A stretch of DNA of 64,000 nucleotides from Undibacterium pigrum (GTDB lineage: Bacteria > Pseudomonadota > Gammaproteobacteria > Burkholderiales > Burkholderiaceae_D): contig NZ_QJKB01000014.1 of NCBI RefSeq assembly GCF_003201815.1, forward strand, positions 1-64,000, written 5' to 3'. Positions 42,861 through 50,970 of this stretch are shown here, piece after piece. The position numbers were made by a program, and so were the translations under genes. Each line of letters opens with the position of its first letter. Positions within the stretch are counted from its first letter, which is position 1. Under the pieces are notes generated by a model that saw nothing but the letters and a program-made list of their open reading frames with translations, did no database searches and was not told the DNA's origin.

Positions 42861-44774
42861 ATGCGTAATCTACCCCTATTTTTCATTGAAAATCAGTTAA
42901 GTGCAGACGCTGATGAGCGTGATGTCAAACGTGCTTATGCACGGAAACTGAAGCAGATAGATCAGGAAAATGATCTCCAGGGCTTTCAGGATTTGCGGGA
43001 TGCCTATGAGGCCGCGCTTAACTGGTTGAAGTACAGGGAACAGTTTCAGTGGCAATTCCAGATAGAGGAAATGCCGCAGGAAGAGCATGATGATGGCGTA
43101 GCTGAGCCAGCCACAGAAACTGAAAAAACTCAGGCACCACCGGACGTGGCAGTGGCAGATGAGATTTTTCTGCAGGACGAAGTTGATGCGGCCATGCCTG
43201 TGCAAGGAGAGGATCCTGCTTCAAGTGCCACTACACAGCAAGAAGCAGTCGTTCGAAGCACAGAAACAGCGATCAATCCGGCGCAAGTTGCAAAGAAAAT
43301 CTTCGATGAAATGCTGGATGCAATGCGTCTGCATAGTGAAGTTGGTGATGATGAGGATTTCGCCGGGAAAAACCTGGCAGCCTTGCTCGACGATACGCGC
43401 CTGTTTCATATGGAAACACGCCTGCTCTTTGAAGGCCTGCTGGCAGAATACCTGTTGCAGGGCTGGCAGCCAGGAAATGGCGAGTTGTTTGATGTGGCGG
43501 TACAAAGTTTTGGCTGGGAAAAAGATCGTCTGCGCCTGTTGCAATTGGGCAGACCTGGCCACGTTATTGATCGTGCCCTGGGTGACGCTGCAGAGTTTTA
43601 TCGCAAAGATAAAAAAGCCCGCGAAAAACTTTGGGTTTTGATTAAAAAAATCAGAAAAGAAAAATCTCCCAGTCAGCAATACCTGAAAACGAACCTGGGT
43701 TTGCTGAGACATATGCAGGATACCTATCTTTCCTGGTTGCTGCTGGTAACCAGCAAGGAAAATCTCGCCCAGTGGTCTGCAGATGCAGAAGAAATCCAGA
43801 CCCGCAATCCCATTGGTGATCAGCGGGCATTTCCGCAAAAAGAAGAAAGCAATGCGCATCCTGGCTATTGGATAGTTATTGCCTTTGTTGTGCTGATGGG
43901 CATGTTTTCCAACAAGGACAGGTCAACACCAAGCTATGATCCAGGGACGCTCAAGCCTACCGACGGGATGTCGTTTGTCCTGGAAAAAACTGACCGCAGT
44001 TTGACGCCGCAACAGAGGGTCATGAAGGCAGAGAGATTGCTGTCCATGAACTGGAACATGAAAGAAAATTTAAAGCAGGCTGTGCGCGCTCTGGAAAGTG
44101 CGGCAGGGGATGATAGCAGTGAAGCTGCTTACCGTCTGGGCTGGGTGTACCGTGATGGAAAATTTGTGCCTGCAGACAAGCAAAGACAGTATGCCTGGTT
44201 CCTGAGGGCTGCTGAACTCGGTCATACGCAAGCCAGCGTCATCGTCGGTGATCTCCTGATGGATGGCCTGGACGGCAAGCCCAATTACAAGGAAGCCCTG
44301 CAACATTACAAGAAAGCCGCAGACCAGGGGGATGCAAGGGGGCAGTTCAAGCTGGCCTATATGATAGACCGAGGTTACGGAATAAAGGCAGACAAGGCAG
44401 TTGCAGCGCGTCTCGTCCATGCTTCAGCCGAAAAAGGCTTTGCCCATTCCGAATCCCTGATGGGGCAGTTTCATTTGCGCGGAGAATATGGCTTTGCGCG
44501 GGATGCAGTCAAATCAGCCAACTGGTTTTCATTAAGCGCCAAACACGGCGACCGTGTCGGTGAACGTTATTTTGGCCTGGTTCATGAACAGGGATTGGGA
44601 AGCTATAAGATCAATCTGGCTGAAGCTGCGAAATGGTATGGCAAGGCGCGTGACCATGGTGACAAGGATGCTGAAAAAAGTTTGATGCGCTTGTGCAAGA
44701 AACAGGATTTTGCAGAATGCAAGCCAGCGCCTGCAAGCGTCAGTACGATTTCTGTCGTGACCAAGGAAAAATGA
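42861..44774 (+). CDS. J-like/Sel1 repeat membrane protein, paralog 2
   Basis: 637 residues from the ATG at 42861; a TTG 24 bp upstream is less likely. The J-like N-terminus (LSADADERDVKRAYARKL, then FQDLRDAYEAAL) again lacks HPD (KQIDQEND). Core region as in paralog 1: GWQPGNGELFDVAVQSFGW, FYRKDKKAREKLW, WLLLVTSKENLAQW. Membrane span at about 333-352 (YWIVIAFVVLMGMF). Sel1 repeats follow, with GYGIKADKAVAARLVHASAEKG. The 151-bp space from paralog 1 contains a CTCCGG / CCGGAG arm pair near 42714-42762 but no gene. Same strand, likely the same operon as hscC. Confidence 0.85.
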   Translation: MRNLPLFFIENQLSADADERDVKRAYARKLKQIDQENDLQGFQDLRDAYEAALNWLKYREQFQWQFQIEEMPQEEHDDGVAEPATETEKTQAPPDVAVADEIFLQDEVDAAMPVQGEDPASSATTQQEAVVRSTETAINPAQVAKKIFDEMLDAMRLHSEVGDDEDFAGKNLAALLDDTRLFHMETRLLFEGLLAEYLLQGWQPGNGELFDVAVQSFGWEKDRLRLLQLGRPGHVIDRALGDAAEFYRKDKKAREKLWVLIKKIRKEKSPSQQYLKTNLGLLRHMQDTYLSWLLLVTSKENLAQWSADAEEIQTRNPIGDQRAFPQKEESNAHPGYWIVIAFVVLMGMFSNKDRSTPSYDPGTLKPTDGMSFVLEKTDRSLTPQQRVMKAERLLSMNWNMKENLKQAVRALESAAGDDSSEAAYRLGWVYRDGKFVPADKQRQYAWFLRAAELGHTQASVIVGDLLMDGLDGKPNYKEALQHYKKAADQGDARGQFKLAYMIDRGYGIKADKAVAARLVHASAEKGFAHSESLMGQFHLRGEYGFARDAVKSANWFSLSAKHGDRVGERYFGLVHEQGLGSYKINLAEAAKWYGKARDHGDKDAEKSLMRLCKKQDFAECKPAPASVSTISVVTKEK

Positions 44775-44780
44775 ATTTTC

Positions 44781-46613
44781 ATGGGTGAGTTGCCAGATTT
44801 TTTTGTTCGATATGATTTGCCAGCTGATGCAGATGAGCGTGCAGTCAAGCGTGTCTATGCACGCCAATTGAAACTTATCAATCAGGAAAGCGATCTTGAA
44901 GGCTTTCAGTCCCTGCGTGATGCATATGAAGAGGCGATGGTTTGGCTCGAAAATAAAGCCATTCAGCCTCAACGACAAGGCACCGTCACATCTGTTGAAA
45001 CTTTTTCTGCGCAGCTAGCTGAGGAACCATCTCCTTCCCTGAAAAATGAGTATGCTGATGGCGCCCAACATCAAGCCATGGATGCTGACACGTTAGCAGC
45101 ACGCAATGATGAGTCGGGAGACTTATCGCGATTTGCAAGCGACAGAATTGAGCCAGACCTGGCACCAATCGCAGGACATGAATCACCCGGGCAACTTGCA
45201 CAAGCTGTTTTTACTGTCATGCTCGATACCTTGCGAAAAAATCCCGGTGACGATGATATTGCAGAATTAAGTTTGCTTAATGCCCTGGAAGACAAGCGTC
45301 TGTCTGGCATGCAGGCAAGACACTTTTTTGAACAGCAAGTAGCATGTTATCTGCTGGAAGGATGGCAACCAGGTAATGGTGATTTGTTTGACGCTGCTGT
45401 TAATTACTTCAACTGGCAACATGACATCCGGCGTTTAATGGCGCTTGGAGAGGCTGGTGATAAACTTGAACTGGCTCTATCCGAACTTGCCGAATTCAAT
45501 AAACTGGACCAACAGCAGTATGCATCAAAAAAAGCATTGCTGATCAAGGCCCGTCGATGGGGGTATCCGGGCAAAGAGTTTTTTCTAGCGCACTTTGGAA
45601 GCTTGCGACATCTGGAGCAAGCTTATCCCCACTGGATCTGGCTGGTAACGAGCAAGGCAAATGTCATTGAATGGTATAGGGTTTATGAGCAGTCGCTTGA
45701 AAATGAACAGCCGTCTTACGAGCCTTTGCCTGAAAAACCAGTGTTTTTTATCCGGAAACTTGAAACAGTAGTTTTGTTGATTGTGCTGGTGCTGACACTG
45801 ATTTTTGTCGCTTTAATGCAGGAAAGTGATAGACAAGAAACCAGAGCCAAGCAAGAAAATTATGCCAGCACTGAATTACGTAATTCTGGGAGAAAACCTG
45901 AAGAATTGCTGGAAGTTGGCAAGGACCTGTTTTATGGTCGTCATAAAACCCAGGAAAATGTCGATCTTGCGATTCGCTACCTCGCAAATGCTGGTGCAGC
46001 AGGAAGCGTAGAAGCAGCTGAGTTGCTAACGGAGATATTTTCTGCGGGTTATAAGGTCAATAAGGATGAGCAATTGGCACATTTCTGGCGCTTAAAGGCA
46101 GCCAACCTGGGAAGCGTGCAGGCACAGATAGAGATGGGCGAATACTTTTTGTTTGGTGCCTCTGGAGAAAAAGACCCGGCCCAGGCCTTGCAGTGGTACA
46201 GGAAAGCTGCGGACAAAGATCAGGGACATGCTGAAGTCAGGATGGCCTACATGTACGAGAATGGCCTGGGCGTTGGGCAAGACATGAGCGAGGCCATCAG
46301 ATTGATCAAGCAAGCTGCAGAAAAAGGGCATCCTTATGCTGCCGCCAAAATGGGATTGATGCATATGGACGGTAGCGGTGGCCTGGAAAAAAATGAAGAA
46401 AAAGCTGTCTACTGGTTTGAGCTAAGTGCAAATCGTGGTGACATGACCGGGCGACGTTTGCTTGCTAATGTGTATGAATTTGGCCTGGCTAAACATGCCG
46501 TGAATCTGGATGAAGCGAGTGTCTGGTATTCCGCAGCAGCAGGACAAGGTGACCAGGAAGCAAAAAACCGGCTCAAGGCAATTTGCAGCAAACGGAAATA
46601 CAAGGGATGCTGA
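44781..46613 (+). CDS. J-like/Sel1 repeat membrane protein, paralog 3
   Basis: 610 residues, starting 6 bp after paralog 2. The J-like N-terminus (LPADADERAVKRVYARQL, then FQSLRDAYEEAM) lacks HPD (KLINQESD). The core contains GWQPGNGDLFDAAVNYFNW and WIWLVTSKANVIEWY. Membrane span at about 326-347 (VVLLIVLVLTLIFVAL). The C-terminal Sel1 repeats include GEYFLFGASGEKDPAQALQW and AYMYENGLGVGQDMSEAIR. The three proteins share domain order but have diverged in linkers, which suggests old duplications with retained function rather than redundancy. Confidence 0.85.
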   Translation: MGELPDFFVRYDLPADADERAVKRVYARQLKLINQESDLEGFQSLRDAYEEAMVWLENKAIQPQRQGTVTSVETFSAQLAEEPSPSLKNEYADGAQHQAMDADTLAARNDESGDLSRFASDRIEPDLAPIAGHESPGQLAQAVFTVMLDTLRKNPGDDDIAELSLLNALEDKRLSGMQARHFFEQQVACYLLEGWQPGNGDLFDAAVNYFNWQHDIRRLMALGEAGDKLELALSELAEFNKLDQQQYASKKALLIKARRWGYPGKEFFLAHFGSLRHLEQAYPHWIWLVTSKANVIEWYRVYEQSLENEQPSYEPLPEKPVFFIRKLETVVLLIVLVLTLIFVALMQESDRQETRAKQENYASTELRNSGRKPEELLEVGKDLFYGRHKTQENVDLAIRYLANAGAAGSVEAAELLTEIFSAGYKVNKDEQLAHFWRLKAANLGSVQAQIEMGEYFLFGASGEKDPAQALQWYRKAADKDQGHAEVRMAYMYENGLGVGQDMSEAIRLIKQAAEKGHPYAAAKMGLMHMDGSGGLEKNEEKAVYWFELSANRGDMTGRRLLANVYEFGLAKHAVNLDEASVWYSAAAGQGDQEAKNRLKAICSKRKYKGC

Positions 46614-46720
46614 AGCTGAGTAGTGTGCAAGTTTTAAAAATGCTGGCTTTGCATGGGTATGTCGTCAGGAAAATGGTACTTCCATCAAGGATTGCAGACC
46701 TGGAATAGAAAGCCAGCAAT

Positions 46721-47428
46721 CTAAGCCTCAGCCCTGATCCCCTGCTGTACACGCCATTCCTTCAATAAAGCCTGCCTTGACCCGGGATATGTCGCATCTG
46801 TCACCTCAAGACTTTGTATGCGGTCAGTACGGAAATGGCGGAAGTCCTTGCGTAATTCACACCAGGCGACGATGACGCGCAGCTTGTCAAAGAAGCCCAG
46901 GGCGCAAGGCCAGATGGTGCGCAGGCTGGCTGCACCGGTTTCATCCTGATATTCCAGCACCAGTTTATTCTGCTTGCGTATGGCCTGGCGTATCTGGCGC
47001 AATTGTTCATCACTGGCGCTGTTGCCATTGCTAGCATTACTGTTGCCGGGGCCTATCAGCAAACCGCTGCCTTCCAGTTCCAGTCGCGCTTCTGCGGGCA
47101 AAACGGCGGCGATTTTTGCCAGTGCATCGCGGGCTGCCATGGCCAGCTTGTGATCTGCCTGTTCTGCCACCCAGCGTGATCCCAGGGCTATTGCGGCGAT
47201 CTCTTCTTCACTGAACATCAAAGGTGGCAGGGTAAAACCGGGCTGCAAGACATAGCCTATGCCAGCTTCGCCAGCAATTTTTGCACCCTGGCCTTGCAGG
47301 GTGGCGATATCCCGGTACAGGCTGCGCAGACTGATCCCCAGTTCTTGCGACAATGCCGCTCCGCTGACAGGAAAACGATGCCTGCGCAGGATTTGCATCA
47401 GTTGTAACAGGCGTTCAGTACGGGACAT
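46721..47428 (-). CDS. YafY-type HTH/WYL transcriptional regulator
   Basis: 235 residues. HTH_11 at the N-terminus (RLLQLMQILRRHRFPVSGAA, then LSLRSLYRDIATL) and a WYL-like domain from about residue 130 (KLVLEYQDE, RTIWPCALGFFDKLRVIVAWCELRKDFRHFRTDRI). WYL domains bind small ligands or nucleic acid and regulate many systems. An Asn/Ser/Gly-rich insert (about 126-141) separates the two halves. Transcribed away from the next plus-strand gene, with no clear target adjacent. Confidence 0.92.
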   Translation of the reverse strand: MSRTERLLQLMQILRRHRFPVSGAALSQELGISLRSLYRDIATLQGQGAKIAGEAGIGYVLQPGFTLPPLMFSEEEIAAIALGSRWVAEQADHKLAMAARDALAKIAAVLPAEARLELEGSGLLIGPGNSNASNGNSASDEQLRQIRQAIRKQNKLVLEYQDETGAASLRTIWPCALGFFDKLRVIVAWCELRKDFRHFRTDRIQSLEVTDATYPGSRQALLKEWRVQQGIRAEA

Positions 47429-47669
47429 GCTTTGCTCCGGATTTATGGGTAAACGGGCCTGTAAATAAGAAACGCGCCCGTGAGAGCCATTTTACCTGAT
47501 GCCAGCATGCAAACATTGATGGGCTGCACTACAGCAAGCTCGTCAGCGTAGTCTTACGCAACTATCGTCATCGTCCGATTTTGTTCTTTACGGCGGGCGA
47601 CTACTATGCAGTCATGGATGCAGGACGAACAAAGCCATGTTTAACAAGAAGATAAACAAGGAGTTGACG

Positions 47670-47993
47670 ATGCCACAAGCACATTGGAGCGTAAAACGCG
47701 AGCGCCAATTCAAGCATATCAAGGATGGCTTGGTAAAAAGTGGCCGTAAGCCCGATCTGGCTGCAGAAATTGCTGCCCGTACCGTTAACAAAGAAAGAGC
47801 ACAGCACGGTGAAAGCAAGACAGCAAGCAAAACCTCCCTGCAGGACATGCCTGCAGGGAGGCGGGGCGGGCTGAGGTCGCATAGCGGTGCAGCGGGCCGT
47901 ACTTATGCGCAGCTGTATCAGGAGGCAAGGAAGAAGAATATCAAGGGGCGCTCAGGCATGAACAAGGTGGCCCTGGAAAAGGCACTGGGATAG
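47670..47993 (+). CDS. Small basic protein of the plasmid-stabilisation/Rho-N-like group
   Basis: 107 residues. The start at 47670 has AAGGAG 6-7 nt upstream; the earlier ATG at 47637 lacks a site. N-terminal MPQAHWSVKRERQFKHIKDGL, then AAEIAARTVNKERAQ and a C-terminal helix-loop-helix (YAQLYQEARKKNIKGRSGMNK) of the SAP/Rho-N type. Proteins of this pattern are often called plasmid stabilisation proteins without experimental support. Strongly basic; nucleic-acid binding is likely. Alone between two small hypothetical genes. Confidence 0.75.
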   Translation: MPQAHWSVKRERQFKHIKDGLVKSGRKPDLAAEIAARTVNKERAQHGESKTASKTSLQDMPAGRRGGLRSHSGAAGRTYAQLYQEARKKNIKGRSGMNKVALEKALG

Positions 47994-48087
47994 AGTTTGA
48001 ATATAGCAGTGTCAGGCAGTGTCAGACAGTACGAGAAGATGAAATAAAAGAATAAATAAAAATACAAATTTATAAATCAATCTTTGC

Positions 48088-48282
48088 ATGGGTAAGATCA
48101 TGATAGTCATAGGCATCAATAAAGCACCGGCACAACAATGGTTTCTGGTTGCATTGCGTACCGCCAAGGCTGCAGCAGAAGCGAATGAAGTGGAATGGGA
48201 ATATGCACATATCAGGATAGAGTTGCCGCAAGGCCGTTCATATTCCAAGTTGCCAGGGCATTTGAACCTGGTTGAAAATTAA
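48088..48282 (+). CDS. Small hypothetical protein
   Basis: 64 residues, no signal peptide or span. An alternative start at 48100 gives 60 residues. Ribosome-binding site weak (GGGTAAG). The composition is ordinary and the C-terminus has RSYSKLPGHLNLVEN. Weak case for a real gene, kept because its frame and codon use look natural and no other gene claims this space. Confidence 0.35.
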   Translation: MGKIMIVIGINKAPAQQWFLVALRTAKAAAEANEVEWEYAHIRIELPQGRSYSKLPGHLNLVEN

Positions 48283-48318
48283 TAGTTGGTTCACCAGCGG
48301 CAAAATAAGGGGATGATC

Positions 48319-48393
48319 ATGAATACGCCACAATTCATTTTGTATGGAATACTGGCCATGGTCTTGATGACTTCATTTTTCTTGAAGAGATAA
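48319..48393 (+). CDS. Very small membrane protein, 24 residues
   Basis: An ATG at 48319 with AGGGG (48308-48312) about 6 nt upstream opens a 24-residue frame: a short polar start (MNTPQF), a hydrophobic run of about 15 residues (ILYGILAMVLMTSFF) and LKR at the end, then TAA at 48391-48393. The next gene begins 2 nt after its stop. Composition is that of a small membrane-inserted peptide. Its short length alone makes it uncertain. Confidence 0.45.
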   Translation: MNTPQFILYGILAMVLMTSFFLKR

Positions 48394-48395
48394 TC

Positions 48396-48887
48396 ATGAA
48401 CGCGCATCACTTCCATCAATTAGGCTTGATCATTTGCGGCCTGCTCATGTTCACACAATATGCCTGTGCCTATGAAGTCAGGCAACTGGCCGGTGAAGAT
48501 AAAACAGAACAGACCTTGAGTACGCCAAAAGAGTCGGTGACGCATCTCAGTACGACGGTAGCTGAAAATGCACAAGCCGATAGTGCACCTGCAGCCGTAC
48601 CTGCGCCAGCACCAGCCGACCCCCTGCTCGCTGGCCGGGCCGGAAACTCTCAAAATTCAAATGGTCAGGGCATGTATGCACGTGTGACAAAAGAGTACTA
48701 CAACCAGGCAGCCGCAGTACCTGGTAAACAGGAAAAAGCCGATACCCTGTCGAAATTCGGTTTTCGTTATTCCCCTACCGGTAACGACCGTATCTGGCTG
48801 GAATACCGTTTAAGCGACAAAGCTGCATTACGCCTGCGCGGTGCAGCACACAGGGGTGTCAGAGTGCTGGCGGTTTTTGAGTACTAA
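48396..48887 (+). CDS. Secreted hypothetical protein with Pro/Ala linker
   Basis: 163 residues. Signal peptide (MNAHHFHQLGLIICGLLMF..., cleavage near ACAYE), a Pro/Ala-rich linker (about 55-80; AAVPAPAPADPLLA) and a C-terminal domain of about 70 residues (FGFRYSPTGNDRIWLEYRLSDKAALRLRG). No family recognised. It starts 2 nt after the 24-residue protein. Its stop codon TAA falls inside a triple 11-bp tandem repeat. Confidence 0.7.
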   Translation: MNAHHFHQLGLIICGLLMFTQYACAYEVRQLAGEDKTEQTLSTPKESVTHLSTTVAENAQADSAPAAVPAPAPADPLLAGRAGNSQNSNGQGMYARVTKEYYNQAAAVPGKQEKADTLSKFGFRYSPTGNDRIWLEYRLSDKAALRLRGAAHRGVRVLAVFEY

Positions 48888-48909
48888 TTGAGTACTAATT
48901 GAGTACTAA
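48879..48909 (+). repeat. Triple tandem repeat of 11 bp across a stop codon
   Basis: GAGTACTAATT at 48879 and 48890, with a third partial copy GAGTACTAA at 48901. The coding end of the preceding gene (EY then TAA) is the first copy, so added copies would not change the protein. Confidence 0.8.
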
Positions 48910-49080
48910 AATACTGGGTAAAGTTTGCGTATCAGACATAAACCAGACAAAACATCGTCACCCAATCACATCATTACAGACTGGTGAAATCCTTCACCGG
49001 TCTTCATCGCCAGGCACTTGCACAAGACATAATCCCCCTTCATTTTTGCTATGTGCAGACATGCCTGATCAGGAGGTTGT

Positions 49081-49344
49081 ATGAATAGCAGACTGCAAGC
49101 AAAAACAATAGAGCGAACGCCGACCATGCATTACAAGAATTATGACATTTTTGTAATTGCCTTCCCAAGACCTGATGGACACTGGTCAGCCAGTGGTGAA
49201 GTACAAAAGTATGGTGCTGAAGGCCTGGAAATCGCCCAGCAATTCAGCGGCTCGTTCAAGGCTGCCAGTGAGACGCAGGCCAAACTGGCTGTCATTCGTG
49301 ACGCCAAGATGAAGATTGATGCCATACTGGCTGAGCTCAATTAG
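49081..49344 (+). CDS. Small hypothetical protein
   Basis: 87 residues, with an excellent AGGAGGT 5 nt before the ATG. Core region YDIFVIAFPRPDGHWSASGE, then a helical C-terminus (SETQAKLAVIRDAKMKID) consistent with a small alpha/beta fold. No signal, no span. I do not recognise a family; size and composition are like short DUF-type proteins of Burkholderiales. It converges with the spinster-type MFS gene 4 bp away. Confidence 0.75.
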   Translation: MNSRLQAKTIERTPTMHYKNYDIFVIAFPRPDGHWSASGEVQKYGAEGLEIAQQFSGSFKAASETQAKLAVIRDAKMKIDAILAELN

Positions 49345-49348
49345 CCAC

Positions 49349-50689
49349 TCAAACGGCGACGTCACCAGCAAAGCTCTTGGCCACACTTGTTTCCATCATC
49401 CGTGCCGCCATCACAAAACAGGGTATCGCCAGTAACCACGGGGCCATGCCCACCATCACGGCCAGCGTGATGGGTGTGTCGTAGCCAGCGGTCCTGAACA
49501 CATCTGCCAATACACCTACGGCAAGGTTGCCCAGCGAAGTACCAAACAGGGTCATGCACAAGATCATGAAGGCTGTCATGGTCGAGCTTAACTGTACTGG
49601 CACCAGGTCTTGCAGACAGGCGAATAGGGGACCATAGCCTATGGTAATCATCATCCTGCCTATGAACATGCAGATGTAAAATGCCATGCCCGTGGTATCC
49701 AGCAGGCGGTAGATATAGCCCACTGGTACACCCAGCAAATAAATCAGCGCCAGAAACCATAAGCGACCTCCCGCGCGATGAGCCTGCAGCAGATCAGCCA
49801 GATAACCACCCAACAATGAACCCAGCACACCTCCGGCGATGAACATGATGCCTGCCAGTTGCTGTGCATGCTGGCGACCAAGATGTTTTTCCTGCACCAG
49901 CCATACCTGGTCCAGCACAAATGCACCCTGGGCAAAAATCACCAGCACACCACCGAGTATGAGCAGGCATAAGGCGGGCGATGCCCGCAAGGCCAGACGA
50001 ATTTCTGCAAACACTGCCGTAACAGGGCGTTTGCTGGCAGCGTGCTGTATTTGTTGTTCATTACGTGGCTCGCGCAGCAAAAACAGAAAACCAGTCAATA
50101 CCACGCCGATTGCACCCAAAATGAAAAAACAGTTACGCCAGCCTACCACCGTCCCCAAGGTGCCAGCGATGATGAAAGCCGCACCTATGCCTATAGGTGC
50201 ACCCAGATAGTAAAAGCCTGCAGCGAAGGCCCGCTGATGCTGCTTGAACCTGTCCCCCAGTATGCCCAATGCAGCAGGCGTCAGGACCGCCTCACCCACG
50301 CCGGTGAACATGCGTACCAGCCCCAGTTGCATGAAATTATTGGCAAAACCAGTGGCTGCGGTCAGCGCACTCCAGCTAAAAATACCGAAAGCGATCAGGC
50401 GCGGCCTGTGGACTCTGTCGGCCAGCGCACCCATAAACAAGCCCATGACTGTGTAAAAGGTGGTGAAGACAAAGCCTGTCAGCAAAGTGAATTCCAGATT
50501 ACTCAAATGCAGGTCACGGATCATGTCGACCGCAAAGCCCTGTATCAGGAAGCGGTCCGCAAAGTTCAGGATATTGAGCAAGGTAAGAAACACCAGCAGC
50601 GTGATAGTCCGGCCACGATTGCCAACTATGTTGCTGGCTGACGGTGTAGCGGCAAGCTCGTCTTTTGTGAGTACGATTTGAGAATTCAT
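49349..50689 (-). CDS. MFS transporter, spinster-like
   Basis: 446 residues, about 12 spans. Motif A-like loop GALADRVHRPRLIAFG, FTGVGEAVLTPAALGILGDRF (the acidic loop of spinster/TssS-like MFS) and NFADRFLIQGF in helix 1 resemble spinster-type transporters seen in bacteria for lipids, hexuronates or aromatic acids. The substrate cannot be read from the sequence. Two identical-type palindromes upstream suggest a repressor controls it. Single gene on the minus strand. Confidence 0.88.
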   Translation of the reverse strand: MNSQIVLTKDELAATPSASNIVGNRGRTITLLVFLTLLNILNFADRFLIQGFAVDMIRDLHLSNLEFTLLTGFVFTTFYTVMGLFMGALADRVHRPRLIAFGIFSWSALTAATGFANNFMQLGLVRMFTGVGEAVLTPAALGILGDRFKQHQRAFAAGFYYLGAPIGIGAAFIIAGTLGTVVGWRNCFFILGAIGVVLTGFLFLLREPRNEQQIQHAASKRPVTAVFAEIRLALRASPALCLLILGGVLVIFAQGAFVLDQVWLVQEKHLGRQHAQQLAGIMFIAGGVLGSLLGGYLADLLQAHRAGGRLWFLALIYLLGVPVGYIYRLLDTTGMAFYICMFIGRMMITIGYGPLFACLQDLVPVQLSSTMTAFMILCMTLFGTSLGNLAVGVLADVFRTAGYDTPITLAVMVGMAPWLLAIPCFVMAARMMETSVAKSFAGDVAV

Positions 50690-50727
50690 GATAGCTGCGG
50701 AGTGCCTCTATAGAATTGATGGGATTT

Positions 50728-50805
50728 TATTGGTTGAATAACCAATAATGAGAATGTAGATGATGTTTCATTCAAATGCAATGAATATTTGGTTGAGTAA
50801 CCAAA
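50728..50805. promoter_or_regulatory. Two operator-like palindromes in the promoter of the spinster-type MFS gene
   Basis: TATTGGTT-N4-AACCAATA (50728-50747) and TTTGGTT-N4-AACCAAA (50788-50805) share the core TTGGTT-N4-AACCAA and are 59 bp apart centre to centre. A minus-strand promoter TTCAAC-N17-TTCTAT overlaps the first one, so binding would block it. The cognate regulator is not in the neighbourhood. The rest of the 281-bp gap has an AT-rich direct repeat of a CATCAAAATAAAA word near 50815 and no gene. Confidence 0.6.
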
Positions 50806-50970
50806 ATAAGACTCATCAAAATAAAACCCATCAAAATAAAATCCAGCCACAACAAACAGCCAGGATTCAGGAAATAAATGGCGGACAGGCACGAGAGGGG
50901 CTGCCTGTAAAGACAATCAGCCTCAATTTGACTGAAATTCAGAAGCAGGGGGCAGGAGCAAAACCAGCTT

